A stretch of 64,000 nt of DNA from Myxococcus landrumus (GCF_017301635.1 NZ_CP071091.1:5282001-5346000), one strand, 5' to 3'. Positions 38,253 to 47,319 are shown, counted from the stretch's first letter. Made by a program: numbers and translations. Notes: generated from the letters alone by a model not told the origin.

Positions 38253-39014
38253 TTAGACCTCCCGCAGTGTGAATTCGAGTCGCTCACCGACGACGCGCGA
38301 CCCGTTGGAAACGAACTCGACGAACTCGCCGTCCCGCACCTCTCCGAGCACTCGCACTTCGGCAGTCGCGAACCTGCCGCTCGCCTTCAGGTACGGGAGC
38401 GCGCTCCACGGCCTGGCCAAATGCCACGCGACCATGTGTGGCACCCACGCATCGGGCACCAGGAACGGAAGTCCCACGACATCGTCAAAGGTCGCGGCGT
38501 CGGCTGCGCCTGAGAGAGAGAGAGAGCCCGAGGACACCGACAATCCCCCCGCGCCCTCAGACGGCGCACCCTGTACCCATCGCTTGCCGTCGTCTCGGTT
38601 GAGGACATGGAGCCACGCGCCCGCCGAGCTGCTGAAGACGTTATGCAAGGTTGTCCAGCGCGCCCCGAGCTGCATGGCCCACGAGGCCGACGCGCCGATG
38701 GGCAGGCCCAACCCGCCCCCGTACCGCCCGCCCTGGACAATGGCCCCCGTCGCGTCGGCACGGGCAAGCCCGCGGCTGGTGAATGTGTCGGTGTCGAAGG
38801 CCAGTGCGTGGCCATCCCCAGCAATCAGACCGCGCAGCGCGAGCACTTCGTCGGGCGCAAGGGGCAACGTCTTGAACTCCCACTCTTGCCGAACCGCGCG
38901 CCTCCCAAGTCGATAGGCCCCGCTGAATGCGCGTGAGTCCGTGCCGATGCTGACTTGTCGACGGCGGCCCTCTGTCACGGGCACCGGAATTCCATTCAGG
39001 GCAAGGAAGGTCAT
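38253..39014 (-). CDS. distal tail (Dit-like) protein
   Basis: A 253-residue structural protein encoded between the tape measure and the tail hub, the usual place for a distal tail or tail-tip gene. It has a beta-rich N terminus (MTFLALNGIPVPVTEG) and C terminus (EFVSNGSRVVGERLEFTLREV), with a central carbohydrate-binding-like part around a Gly/Ser stretch. The family call rests mostly on position and size. Confidence 0.6.
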   Translation of the reverse strand: MTFLALNGIPVPVTEGRRRQVSIGTDSRAFSGAYRLGRRAVRQEWEFKTLPLAPDEVLALRGLIAGDGHALAFDTDTFTSRGLARADATGAIVQGGRYGGGLGLPIGASASWAMQLGARWTTLHNVFSSSAGAWLHVLNRDDGKRWVQGAPSEGAGGLSVSSGSLSLSGAADAATFDDVVGLPFLVPDAWVPHMVAWHLARPWSALPYLKASGRFATAEVRVLGEVRDGEFVEFVSNGSRVVGERLEFTLREV

Positions 39015-39015
39015 C

Positions 39016-41391
39016 TCAGTACCTCGGGGGCAACCACTCGCCGTTGCCGCGTCGACGGTGGGCCTCTCGTTTGATTTCCAGGTAGACGTTGCGCGCCGTC
39101 TCCTCTGGGTCGTCTACACCTTGCACGATGATTTGCCCGACGCTGACGTTCCCGCCGCTCACCGGAACAGCAGGGCTCGGAGTAAGGGGAGACGATCCGA
39201 GCGGACTCGACGAAGAGCCGGGAATGGGCTCCATGGCGTTGAACCGAGCAAGCGCGACCTTGAACCCCGTCGGCACGTTCAACAGCGCTTCCGTGGCCCT
39301 GTTGGTTGCGGCGGCATTTTCCCACGCCGCGACCCCGGCCGCAGCGTTGGCGGCTGCGGTGTCGTAGCTGGTGTCTTTCAACGTTTCGAGCGCACTGTCG
39401 ACCGCGTCCATCGGGACTTTCATGCTGTCCAAGCCCTGCGCCATCTTCTTGAAGGCTCCGCCGACCAACGGAATCTTGCTCAGTGTTTTGAACACGCCCG
39501 CGATGAATCCAATGATGGCGTTCCACACGGTGCCGATGCCCTTGACCACGTACAAGATGCCCATGGCCACCACACGGACGACGGCGAAGAGCCCCTTCAT
39601 GATGGGACCCGAGAGCACCGTCAGCGGCTGCATCAGTGCAACCAGGATTTGGCCAAACACCGTGATAACCGGAGCGAGTCCCTCAAAGAGCGTCCCGAGC
39701 AACTCGAAGATGGGCGTAATCGCCTGCACCGGCCGAGCGAACATCTCCAGCACTGGCACGAGCGCGTCGAGGATTGGCGTCACCATGTTGAACACCGAAG
39801 CGAGGAGCGGCAGCACGGGCGCCAACACCCGACCGAGCACATCGGCGACGTACTGAATGAAGTTCGTCACCATCTGGAGCAACGTGCCGAAGGTCGTCGA
39901 CTGTGAGAGCAGCTCGGCGACAACGGCAATCAGGCCGCCCCACACGCCACCCGCCGACATGCCTTGCTGGAAGCGGTCGACAAGCTCGTAGATACGCCCG
40001 AACGCCTGACTGAACCGGCTCGTCAAGGCGCGCTTCGCCTCATCGGCAGCACGAGCCAACGCGTCGGCCAGCTCCTTCGCCTTCCGCTGCGCAACCTGAT
40101 GGAGAATCGCGGCAGCGTTGCCGACCCGGGCCAGGAACGCCTTTGCGTCGAATTCCTGGAGGGGAGCCTTGCCCACCTCGATTTCGGGCTCACCGGCCTT
40201 CTCGCGCAGCTTGCCCTTCGGGCCACGGAGGTCATCGAACACACCGCCGAACTTCTCGCGCAGAAACGCAGCGGCATCGCTCCCCATCAGCTTCACGCCA
40301 TCGAACGCGTAGCTCGCGCCGTAGGTGACTCCCTCCCAGACGGACGCCAGCCCGTTGCGCAAGGTGCTGACGGTGCCATCCACGAGCCCCTTCAAGCCCC
40401 CAAGGACAGCGTCACCAGTCAAGTCCCGCAGTCCGTCGAGCGTGTTCGCAATGCCGTCCAGGTTGAGAGCCCGAGCCAGAGGCGCAGCCAATCGCGCCAG
40501 GCCGCGCACCACGGTTGCGAACATGTCGAGCTGCCCGCGAGCCCACTTACCGACAAGGTCCGCCAGCCCCGCGAAGAGCTGCTGGAAGAACTTGCCGATG
40601 CGGCTCGCAACATCCGCCACGGCCTGCCCCACGGACACGAAAGCGTCGCGCATGCCGGTGCTGCTGTCGTGCCACGCCCGATAGAGCGTGCCCGCGAGCA
40701 TCACGACACCCGTCACCGCGAGCGCAACCGCAGCAAGCGGAGCACCCACGAGCAGGACGCGAGCGGCGGCGTTGCGGAATGCACGCGCGAAGCTGGCGTC
40801 GACCTGCTCGGCTCCCTTCGCGACCTTCTTCATGTTGCCTTCGACGACGGGCGTCTCGGCGCGGAGGAACTCGGAGAACCGAACCACCGACTTTCCAGCC
40901 CCGTCCAGCGCGGGCACGACGAACGCGAGGGTGCTCTCGGCGAGCTGCTTCACGACGCCCGCCACCTTCCCTACGGCGCCGCCCGCGAGCCCGGCACCTG
41001 TCGCCAAAAACAGGAAGCTCCCCATCGCAGACTTCGCGACAGGGTCGAGGCGCTGGAACCACCCGAGGGCTTGTTCCAGGGCGCTTGAGAGTCGCTCCAG
41101 GTGAGGAAGAACCGCGTCCCCAATCTCGGCACCCACGGTTTGAAACACGAGGCCGATTCGCTCCATCCGCTCGGTGATGGACGAATCGAATGCAGCCGCA
41201 GCAGCAAGCGCTCCGTAGAGGCCCGCGCTCACAATCGCGCCAATCTCCCCAATCTTGTTACCGAGCTGCTCGACCTTGCCCGCGGTAGAGGCGACGTCGG
41301 CGACGATCTTCCTCATCGAACGCGTGAACTCGCCGACGGCGGCCGTCACGACGACATAGACGTCTCCGACCTTGAGCCCACCGCCAGCCAT
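39016..41391 (-). CDS. tail tape measure protein
   Basis: A 791-residue protein whose length sets tail length. It is largely alpha-helical, with several hydrophobic segments in the middle (VGGAVLAALA-like and SVFNMVTPILDALVPVLEMF stretches), many coiled coils, and a C-terminal Pro/Ser-rich part. It follows the G/GT chaperone genes, which is the standard order. The last two bases before the distal tail gene show close packing. Confidence 0.9.
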   Translation of the reverse strand: MAGGGLKVGDVYVVVTAAVGEFTRSMRKIVADVASTAGKVEQLGNKIGEIGAIVSAGLYGALAAAAAFDSSITERMERIGLVFQTVGAEIGDAVLPHLERLSSALEQALGWFQRLDPVAKSAMGSFLFLATGAGLAGGAVGKVAGVVKQLAESTLAFVVPALDGAGKSVVRFSEFLRAETPVVEGNMKKVAKGAEQVDASFARAFRNAAARVLLVGAPLAAVALAVTGVVMLAGTLYRAWHDSSTGMRDAFVSVGQAVADVASRIGKFFQQLFAGLADLVGKWARGQLDMFATVVRGLARLAAPLARALNLDGIANTLDGLRDLTGDAVLGGLKGLVDGTVSTLRNGLASVWEGVTYGASYAFDGVKLMGSDAAAFLREKFGGVFDDLRGPKGKLREKAGEPEIEVGKAPLQEFDAKAFLARVGNAAAILHQVAQRKAKELADALARAADEAKRALTSRFSQAFGRIYELVDRFQQGMSAGGVWGGLIAVVAELLSQSTTFGTLLQMVTNFIQYVADVLGRVLAPVLPLLASVFNMVTPILDALVPVLEMFARPVQAITPIFELLGTLFEGLAPVITVFGQILVALMQPLTVLSGPIMKGLFAVVRVVAMGILYVVKGIGTVWNAIIGFIAGVFKTLSKIPLVGGAFKKMAQGLDSMKVPMDAVDSALETLKDTSYDTAAANAAAGVAAWENAAATNRATEALLNVPTGFKVALARFNAMEPIPGSSSSPLGSSPLTPSPAVPVSGGNVSVGQIIVQGVDDPEETARNVYLEIKREAHRRRGNGEWLPPRY

Positions 41392-41397
41392 GGAGAA

Positions 41398-41966
41398 TCA
41401 CCTTCGACGCAGTCGACGAACAGACTTCTGTGCTGGTGGAGATGCGGCGGGCGTGGTCGACGCGGATGAACGCCGCTCCACTTCGTCCGCTTCTTGCCGG
41501 GCGTAGGCAACCAGCCCGACGACGTCTTCGTAGGCCATCTCCCGAACCACGTCGGGCGGCACCTTCAACAGCGACGCGACCCCGTAGAGCAGGCTTGCAT
41601 CGGGGTCGCTGTCTATTTTCCCCGCATCGACTCTTCCGAGACGTTGAACACGCTGGTCAGGTCGGTCGCGAGGTCTTCCAGCCACGCTTCGTCGAGCAGC
41701 TCGTCGAGGTCGTTGACGGCGAACATGGGGCGTCGGGTCTCCGCGTCGTGCATCACGCAGACCGCGATACGCGCCAGCATCCGCGCACCGGCTCGGTCCC
41801 CCGTCGGTTCGTTCGTCTCCGTCATCTCCCCTGCGACTCGGGCCTGCTCAATGAGTCGGAGCCGGTCACCCATGGTCGGCTTGATGATGTCGACCTTGAC
41901 GCCATCAATCTCCACCGACTTCACGACGCGACGATTCTTCGCCAGCAGCTTGTGTTTGTTCGACAT
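41398..41966 (-). CDS. tail assembly chaperone GT, made by -1 frameshift
   Basis: Longer product (about 189 residues) of the tail chaperone pair. Ribosomes starting at 41966 shift back one base on GGGAAAA at 41616-41622, just before the TAG of the short form, and continue as IDSDPDASLLYGVASLLKVPPDVVREMAYEDVVGLVAYARQ to 41398. In lambda-like phages the GT form links the tape measure to the tube protein. Overlap, slippery site, order and place all agree. The open frame extending to 41685 in the second frame has no need for its own start. Confidence 0.85.
41613..41966 (-). CDS. tail assembly chaperone G (short form)
   Basis: A 117-residue protein with the G-type chaperone pattern: VVKSVEIDGVKVDIIKPTMGDRLRLIEQARVAG near the start and LLDEAWLEDLATDLTSVFNVSEESMRGK at the end. 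ATG at 41966 has AAGGAAG upstream; the open frame beyond it overlaps the upstream tail gene. It ends at TAG, one codon after the slippery site, so most ribosomes stop here. It assists tape-measure folding before tail assembly. Confidence 0.85.
   Translation of the reverse strand: MSNKHKLLAKNRRVVKSVEIDGVKVDIIKPTMGDRLRLIEQARVAGEMTETNEPTGDRAGARMLARIAVCVMHDAETRRPMFAVNDLDELLDEAWLEDLATDLTSVFNVSEESMRGK
41616..41622 (-). other. programmed -1 ribosomal frameshift site GGGAAAA
   Basis: Heptamer G GGA AAA in the zero frame, directly followed by TAG (41613-41615). It fits the X XXY YYZ rule and differs only in its last base from the lambda G/GT site (GGGAAAG). The -1 frame runs straight on into the conserved second half of the chaperone. 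Confidence 0.85.
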
Positions 41967-41988
41967 GTGTCTTCCTTTCGGCAGCGAA

Positions 41989-42636
41989 TCAGAGCATGCC
42001 GTAGCCCCAGGCGATGCCAGCGCCGCGCTCCGTCGAGAACGCATAGCCGGTGAACTTGACGGTGCGCTCATAGAGGACTCCGGGCGTGAGCTTGTGAGAC
42101 AATTCCGGCACCTGGACCCATGCGCGCATCACCTGGGAGCCAGCGCCCTTGCCAATCTCAATGAGCAACGGAGCCCCAGCCACGATGGCCCCACCAAACA
42201 TCAGCGGGGACAGGCCGGTCATCTCGCCTGAGAAATCCCGAAGCGACACCGTACGCCGCTTGTATCCGTCCCCCATGACTTGCAGCTCGACGATGTCGTT
42301 CGCCAGAGAGAAGGAGATGGCACGCACCAGGGCAACCGGAGTGATTGGGAGTGCCGAAGCAGAGACGCGAACGCGAGCGGACGGCCCTGGGGACGTGGCC
42401 AGGATGATGAAACCGAAGAGCGCGTCGACCATGGCTTCGGCGGGCGCCCATGTGTCACCCGGAGCAGAGACCTCCACGAGCACAGGAGCCGTAGGGTCAA
42501 GTTGTCGCTTAGACAGGTCGGAGATGCGATACACCGTCCCATCCGACTGGGGCACAAGGACAGCGTCCGCGTTGGTGAACTCGACGGGAGCCGCAGCAAC
42601 GGACAGCCAGCCAACATGCGCGGGGATGACCGCCAT
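41989..42636 (-). CDS. tail tube-associated protein
   Basis: A 215-residue beta-rich protein encoded right after the tube protein. Its C terminus (LTPGVLYERTVKFTGYAFSTERGAGIAWGYG) resembles tube/sheath-type folds. Position suggests a second tube or tail structural subunit. The start ATG overlaps the stop of the preceding gene by one base. No family could be named with certainty. Confidence 0.6.
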   Translation of the reverse strand: MAVIPAHVGWLSVAAAPVEFTNADAVLVPQSDGTVYRISDLSKRQLDPTAPVLVEVSAPGDTWAPAEAMVDALFGFIILATSPGPSARVRVSASALPITPVALVRAISFSLANDIVELQVMGDGYKRRTVSLRDFSGEMTGLSPLMFGGAIVAGAPLLIEIGKGAGSQVMRAWVQVPELSHKLTPGVLYERTVKFTGYAFSTERGAGIAWGYGML

Positions 42637-43061
42637 CAGACGGCCTCCGGGGCACCGTTGCCCATCAGCTTGGCTGTGAATTCGACGACACCACCGGGCG
42701 TTAGCTTCTCATCGTACCCCGCGACGACCATCGGAATGCGCTTGCCCTTGGAGCCCGCGACACCGTTAGGGTCGAAGATGAACGTGACGTAGACAGTGCC
42801 CCCGGTTTCGCCCGCGTCTCGCAAGACGGACTGAGGCGCATCACCCGGCATGAAGTGACCAGACAGGTCCGCGCTCGTGTCCTTGAGCGTCTGGACTCGC
42901 GACTTGTAGCCCGAACCACCGAGGTAGTTCGTCTCGGTGAAGTCGCCCGTCTCGCTCAGTGACGCATCCGTCAGACCGTCGATGCGGTCAGCAGGAAGAA
43001 CGGCAGTCGAATCCGCGCGCACCGAGACGGTGTCGAGGTGTGCAGCAACAGGGGATGACAC
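42636..43061 (-). CDS. major tail tube protein
   Basis: A 141-residue protein with the tube-protein pattern: an N-terminal hairpin, ETNYLGGSGYKSRVQTLKDTSADLSGHFMPGDA, and the final beta strands MVVAGYDEKLTPGGVVEFTAKLMGNGAPE. It is of normal size for siphovirus tube proteins and lies between the tail completion gene and the chaperones. Confidence 0.75.
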   Translation of the reverse strand: MSSPVAAHLDTVSVRADSTAVLPADRIDGLTDASLSETGDFTETNYLGGSGYKSRVQTLKDTSADLSGHFMPGDAPQSVLRDAGETGGTVYVTFIFDPNGVAGSKGKRIPMVVAGYDEKLTPGGVVEFTAKLMGNGAPEAV

Positions 43062-43068
43062 GAATCAC

Positions 43069-43485
43069 CTACCGGCTCGGGAAGAGCCTTGAGAGGGTTG
43101 CAAGGATTTGGGCTGCGACAGCTTTCCGAAACTTCGCACGGCCCTTCCGAGCGGGCTTGCGGAGGAAGTGAATGGGTTCCTCGAAGCGTTTCGCGCCCCA
43201 GTGAACCCCTTCGTGGATTGCGCCCGCCGCTTCGTGCTCGTAGCCAGCGGTCGCACTGACGCTGGCCTTCTCGTCGTTGACTTCGGGCCCGTCGACAAAC
43301 CCCGACGTGCTCAGTGGCGGCTTGCCGTCCGTGTCCCGCTTGCCGACGGGGACAAGCGCGCGGCTGGCCTGGAGCACCGTGGACGCGTGTGCCTGAGCAA
43401 GCGGCGCGAGGTCATCGAGCACCGGCCTCTCGACCTTGCGCAGCTTGTCCAACAATCTGAAATCAAGCGCGACCTTGAGTGGCAT
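43069..43485 (-). CDS. tail completion protein (HK97 gp10-like)
   Basis: A 138-residue protein with the HK97-gp10-type pattern: HASTVLQASRALVPVGKRDTDG and a His/Trp-rich segment YEHEAAGAIHEGVHWGAKRFEEPIHFLRKP. These proteins close the tail-head joint. A phage regulatory motif ends 3 bp before ATG at 43485, suggesting a separate start of transcription or translation here. Confidence 0.7.
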   Translation of the reverse strand: MPLKVALDFRLLDKLRKVERPVLDDLAPLAQAHASTVLQASRALVPVGKRDTDGKPPLSTSGFVDGPEVNDEKASVSATAGYEHEAAGAIHEGVHWGAKRFEEPIHFLRKPARKGRAKFRKAVAAQILATLSRLFPSR

Positions 43486-43487
43486 TG

Positions 43488-43511
43488 CCCTCTGTAGATG
43501 TTGCGGATTCT
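43488..43511 (-). promoter_or_regulatory. phage 24-bp motif, copy 2 (before tail completion gene)
   Basis: Minus-strand copy: AGAATCCGCA, then ACATCTACAGAGGG. It ends two bases before the ATG of the tail completion gene, in the same orientation. Confidence 0.8.
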
Positions 43512-43524
43512 ACGAGTGGACCAC

Positions 43525-43941
43525 TCACGCGCCGGATTCAACGAACGACGCTTCCGCGGTGAAGGTCCACCAGTGCCGGTCACTGCCATCGGTGCCGACG
43601 TAGTTGGGGCTGCCCTCATCCACTTCAATCAACACATAAGGGGCAGCATTCGCGAGATGCAGCACGTCGAGTGCCGCGAGGGCGAGCGACTGGCCAGCCT
43701 TGAAGCTCTCGCGAGCCGAACGGACGCGCACCTGACAGGTGACAGTCCGGTAAGTCCTTCGCCCTCCGAGGTAGCCCTGCGGTGGGTCGCCTCCCGTTTG
43801 AAGCACGAAGCACGACACGTCCGGCACCGTGGCGTCATCGGCTTCGAGCGTGGGGCCCAGAAACAGGTTCGCCCCAACATTCAGCCCAAGCCCGCCCGCG
43901 GCGAGGAGCTGCGCGAGGTCTGCGGCGACGTCACGGGCCAT
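43525..43941 (-). CDS. tail terminator (gpU-like) protein
   Basis: A 138-residue protein. It begins with an amphipathic helix (VAADLAQLLAAGGLGLNVGANLF) and shows VPDVSCFVLQTGGDPPQGY with a later YRTVTCQVRVRSARESFKAGQ. Size and place between the head-tail adaptor and the tail completion gene match gpU-type terminators, which cap the growing tail. Identification rests on order and fold pattern. Confidence 0.65.
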   Translation of the reverse strand: MARDVAADLAQLLAAGGLGLNVGANLFLGPTLEADDATVPDVSCFVLQTGGDPPQGYLGGRRTYRTVTCQVRVRSARESFKAGQSLALAALDVLHLANAAPYVLIEVDEGSPNYVGTDGSDRHWWTFTAEASFVESGA

Positions 43942-44264
43942 TACAGCCAGACCTTTCGGTAGCGCACGACACCTGCCCCGTCGACGTAGTCATCAACGGC
44001 GGCAGGGCGGCGCGCGTGGTTGAAGTCGGAGAGGTCGTCACCTGGGAACCAAAGCCGGTGGCGTAGGGTAATGGGAGCAGCGGTGTAGACGACGAAGCTC
44101 GCGACGAACTCGGCCCCCTGCGCATCGCGAATTAGCTTGCGGCTTGGCTGGATGCGCGCGGCAGCCATGCGGAACGGGCCGAGCTGCGGCGTCCCCCATG
44201 CGTCGCGTCCGATGACTTCCGCGTAGCTGACGAGCTGCCGGAAGCGCGCGGCGGGTCCGCTCAT
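43941..44264 (-). CDS. head-tail adaptor protein
   Basis: A 107-residue small beta-barrel-like protein (ASFVVYTAAPITLRHRLWFPGDDL, C terminus GAGVVRYRKVWL), similar to SPP1 gp16/HK97 gp9-type stoppers by length and position. The ATG at 44264 overlaps the stop of the upstream connector (ATGA). A longer open frame through it is an overlap with that connector gene in another frame. Confidence 0.65.
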   Translation of the reverse strand: MSGPAARFRQLVSYAEVIGRDAWGTPQLGPFRMAAARIQPSRKLIRDAQGAEFVASFVVYTAAPITLRHRLWFPGDDLSDFNHARRPAAVDDYVDGAGVVRYRKVWL

Positions 44265-44920
44265 CAGCTCGCCCTCCGCTGGATGTGGGGCATGACGAGC
44301 AGCTCGGCGCGGGGGCTCGCGAGGCGCTGACCCGGGGTTCGCTCCCGGTAGCTCACGGACCAATCCCCCAGGCTCTCGCCGGACACGTCCGCATCTCGCC
44401 CACGCCCCCGGTAGAGCGCGCAGGCTTCGAGGATGGCTGCTTCCTCTAGCTCGGCGGGCAGGGTGACGGGGCCCGTGGCCGCATCGAGGGCCACCTGTCC
44501 GGGTGTCACCCAGCCCCCCGTGTACGTGACGGCCAGCGCTCCAGGGTAGCCCTGTCGACCGTCGACCGTCAGGGTGATGAGCCCGCGCATGTGTGCCGTC
44601 TCGGGCCACACTCCAGCAAGGCGGTAGAGCAGCCCATCCGCCGCGAGGTCCCCGGCAATCGTGTAGGCCGTCGCGTCGAGCAGCTCGCCCCACTCGGTAA
44701 CGTGAGAGACTTCGACCAGCGGCGGACGGGAGAGCAGCAAGTAGGGGCGCCCGTAGCCCGGGGGATACTCCGTCACCGTCGCGCGCTCGAAAGCCCGGCC
44801 ACACACGGCGGCTATCGCACCGCTCGCGGCACTGACGCAGCGCTCGACGTGCGGGTCGACAGGCACGCCCAAGTCGGCGGCCACGGTCTCGGCAAGGCAG
44901 AGGTCAATCGGACGGGCCAT
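44264..44920 (-). CDS. head-tail connector protein (gp6-like)
   Basis: A 218-residue protein. It starts with MARPIDLCLAETVAADLG, a helix bundle usual for gp6/gp15-type adaptors, followed by a beta part (LLLSRPPLVEVSHVTEWGELLD) and C-terminal helices (LPAELEEAAILEACALYRGRGRDADVSGESLGDWSVSYRE). These bind the portal ring. It lies directly before the adaptor gene with a 1-base overlap. Confidence 0.75.
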   Translation of the reverse strand: MARPIDLCLAETVAADLGVPVDPHVERCVSAASGAIAAVCGRAFERATVTEYPPGYGRPYLLLSRPPLVEVSHVTEWGELLDATAYTIAGDLAADGLLYRLAGVWPETAHMRGLITLTVDGRQGYPGALAVTYTGGWVTPGQVALDAATGPVTLPAELEEAAILEACALYRGRGRDADVSGESLGDWSVSYRERTPGQRLASPRAELLVMPHIQRRAS

Positions 44921-44998
44921 GGAAGGGGCTCAGGAGGGTGCAGGAGCGACGAAGCCGGGCGCCCCAGGGGGTGAGGAGCCCGGCGTCTCGACGCGTCG

Positions 44999-45412
44999 CT
45001 ACGGGGCGGGAATCTCGTCCGGGCCGCACAGCACCAACAGGCTGGACGCGCCGAGCGTGGGGGACGTGCCGCTCGTGAGCGTGACGGTCTCGACGACTCG
45101 CACGTAGCGCCGTGCAGTCGACAGCCGAACGTTGACCCGAGCCACGCCGTTGGGGGCGGTCAGCGGCTCGACGGCGGCACCCGGCAGGTCCGTCCATCCG
45201 TTCTGGCCGTCGGTGCTTTCCTGGAGCTTGGCCGCGAGAGACATGGCCGACGGCGTGCCCGTAGTGGCGCCCGTCGTAGCCGCGAGCACGCAGGAGTCGA
45301 AGCCGAGCCGGTCGACAGCCGCGCTGCTTCGAGTCCCCGCGCCGACTGCGGCGGGCACTGTGCCAGGCCGAATGCCGACGAGCACACCCGCGTCGGTGGA
45401 ATTGGCGTTCAT
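44999..45412 (-). CDS. capsid-associated protein (possible decoration protein)
   Basis: A 137-residue protein encoded directly after the major capsid gene. It is rich in Ala, Gly, Thr and Val with beta strands (RYVRVVETVTLTSGTSPTLGASSLLVLCGP) and no recognised motif. Decoration or head-fibre proteins often occupy this place. The start at 45412 is preceded by GAGAGGCC. Function is inferred from position only. Confidence 0.5.
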   Translation of the reverse strand: MNANSTDAGVLVGIRPGTVPAAVGAGTRSSAAVDRLGFDSCVLAATTGATTGTPSAMSLAAKLQESTDGQNGWTDLPGAAVEPLTAPNGVARVNVRLSTARRYVRVVETVTLTSGTSPTLGASSLLVLCGPDEIPAP

Positions 45413-45423
45413 GGGGGGGCCTC

Positions 45424-46515
45424 TCAGGGGGTGTAGGTGATGGAGCTGAACGCCTTCGGCTGGCGCGCTTTGAAGTCGGCCTTCACAATGGCTCTGACCG
45501 TTGTCTCGTCGAACTCGGCCCGCGTGTCGTGCTCCGACAGAATCAGGTCCTCGTCGATGCCGTAGATGAACTGACGCCAGTCCGCGCTGAACGTGATTCG
45601 CGTCGACGGGACGCGCGTTGTCATGACGAAGGGGAATCCGCGAATCGTGCCCTTGTCGAGCATCTCCCCTCGGAACACGAAGATGCCCGCGTTCTGGAGC
45701 TGCAACAGCGCGGTGGCTCGCGTCGGGTGGATGACCCAGGCCGCGTTGCCCATTCGGACATGCGCCGTCAGCGGCAGCTCCACCGCCTTGTCGATGTCCG
45801 CGAGGTACGCGGCGGCCGTCGTGCCGGTGCTCGCGAAGGTGTGTGCCGGATCGAGCTGAGCGAAGAGCCCCTTCGGTGTCGGGCCCGAGCCGTCGCCGTT
45901 GAAGCCCGCGTCGTCGAGGCCATCGGCCACCGTCGCACGAATGTCCTCGCCCACGCCCGCGTCACCCACGCCCGGGGTGCGCAGCAAGTCGTTGCTGATG
46001 TCCGTCAGCACCATGCCCTTGTGAGCCTTGAGGACAACCTTCCCGTACTTGGGCGCCGACTTGGGGACCGTCTCGCCTTCGCCCACCCAACGGAACTCCG
46101 ACGTTCCCGTCTGGCGCCCCATGTGAAGCTCGCCCTTGAACGCCTGGGTCCGTACGCCCAACTTGAGTAGCGCCGCTTCAGGCCGCAGGAACTCGATGAC
46201 CTCTCCGCTCTGCTGGATGGGCACGAGCACACCGGCAGAGTCGAACTTGCTGAGCTGCACAGCTTTCTGCACGTCGGAACTTCCAAAGCGCTTCGCCGCG
46301 TCGACCAGCTCGGCGGCACCCGTGCGACGCCCCGCCGCGATGACGCACTTCGCAAACGCGCCAAGGTTCTCGGGGCTCGAATAGACGCCTCCCGGGTGTA
46401 GCCCCTTGCCTGTCTCCACTCGGCCTGGAGCACTCCGCGCGGCGGCGTCCATCAGCTCTCGCGCAACCTCGGGCCCCAACGCCTTCACCATCTCCGCGAC
46501 CTGCTCGCGAGTCAT
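45424..46515 (-). CDS. major capsid protein, HK97 fold
   Basis: A 363-residue protein with an N-terminal scaffold-like helical part (about 1-75) that the protease likely removes, then an HK97-fold body: LRPEAALLKLGVRTQAFKGELHMGRQTGTSEFRWVGEGETVPKSAPKYGKVVLKAHKGMV, then LIEDL-like helices and NAAWVIHPTRATALLQLQNAG. Its start overlaps the protease gene by 4 bases. Family and order are clear. Confidence 0.92.
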   Translation of the reverse strand: MTREQVAEMVKALGPEVARELMDAAARSAPGRVETGKGLHPGGVYSSPENLGAFAKCVIAAGRRTGAAELVDAAKRFGSSDVQKAVQLSKFDSAGVLVPIQQSGEVIEFLRPEAALLKLGVRTQAFKGELHMGRQTGTSEFRWVGEGETVPKSAPKYGKVVLKAHKGMVLTDISNDLLRTPGVGDAGVGEDIRATVADGLDDAGFNGDGSGPTPKGLFAQLDPAHTFASTGTTAAAYLADIDKAVELPLTAHVRMGNAAWVIHPTRATALLQLQNAGIFVFRGEMLDKGTIRGFPFVMTTRVPSTRITFSADWRQFIYGIDEDLILSEHDTRAEFDETTVRAIVKADFKARQPKAFSSITYTP

Positions 46516-47285
46516 TGCTTCTCACCTCGGATGTAGCCCGTGAATGCCTCGACGAAGCTCTTCGCGGCGTCGGAGGCGATGAATCCCTTCGCTTCGTCTT
46601 CGTCCTCATCTGCCTTTGGCGATTCGGCAGGGGGCTCTTTCGTGTCGGGAGCTGGCTTGTCGGACGCTTCCGGTTCGGACTCGTCTTCGTCCGTCGACTT
46701 CGCTTCGCCCCGCGCGTCGAGCAGCTCCACCACACGCGCGGCGATACGCTCGACAAGGTCGTCAGCTCCCTCGTCGAGAGACTTCGCGCGCACGGCCCGA
46801 GAGTTCCCCGGGATGGTCACGACCGAGACTTCGAGCAGTTCTTGTGCGTCGCAGTCGAAGCCGCCGCGCTCGTTCGCCCGATACTGACCGGGGAGCATGA
46901 GGTAGCGAACCGAGACGGCATTCAGGACGCCTTTTGCGACCTTGCGCTCGACCTTCCTCGCGAACTCGTCCTCGTCGTCGAACTCGACTTCCACCATGAG
47001 GGCGTCGCCTTCGACGTACACACGCCCCTTGCCGATGGGCAACTGCGGCTCAGCCCCCGACGAAGTGGCGCCGTCGTCATGGTTGAAGAGCACGACGCCA
47101 TTCGCGTTGTAAGCGTCGACCTGCCAGCCTTTGACATTCAGCCTGTCCGAGTAGCGGTCGAAGTCGCCGTCACTCGCCCTGAACTTGTAGACGCGCCGCC
47201 CGCCAACGGATTCGACGACATTCAGCGTCGCCGCGTCTTTGCGTACAGCACTCAATCGAAGGGAGCGTGAAACAGATACAGTCAT
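46512..47285 (-). CDS. prohead protease, HK97 family
   Basis: A 257-residue serine protease that cleaves capsid subunits during maturation. The conserved region runs from GDFDRYSDRLNVKGWQVDAYNANGVVLFNHDD (His) to KGVLNAVSVRYL (Ser) and LLEVSVVTIPGNSRA. The C-terminal third is acidic and disordered (DEDESEPEASDK...), as in delta-domain or scaffold-type tails. ATG at 47285 is chosen because the conserved part begins there and a phage motif ends one base before it. Confidence 0.9.
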   Translation of the reverse strand: MTVSVSRSLRLSAVRKDAATLNVVESVGGRRVYKFRASDGDFDRYSDRLNVKGWQVDAYNANGVVLFNHDDGATSSGAEPQLPIGKGRVYVEGDALMVEVEFDDEDEFARKVERKVAKGVLNAVSVRYLMLPGQYRANERGGFDCDAQELLEVSVVTIPGNSRAVRAKSLDEGADDLVERIAARVVELLDARGEAKSTDEDESEPEASDKPAPDTKEPPAESPKADEDEDEAKGFIASDAAKSFVEAFTGYIRGEKQ

Positions 47286-47286
47286 G

Positions 47287-47310
47287 CCCCCTATAGATGT
47301 TGTGGTTTCC
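47287..47310 (-). promoter_or_regulatory. phage 24-bp motif, copy 3 (before protease/capsid)
   Basis: Minus-strand copy: GGAAACCACA, then ACATCTATAGGGGG. One base separates it from the protease ATG. CTATAGGG resembles the initiation end of T7-type promoters. Confidence 0.8.
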
Positions 47311-47319
47311 GCGCGTGGC

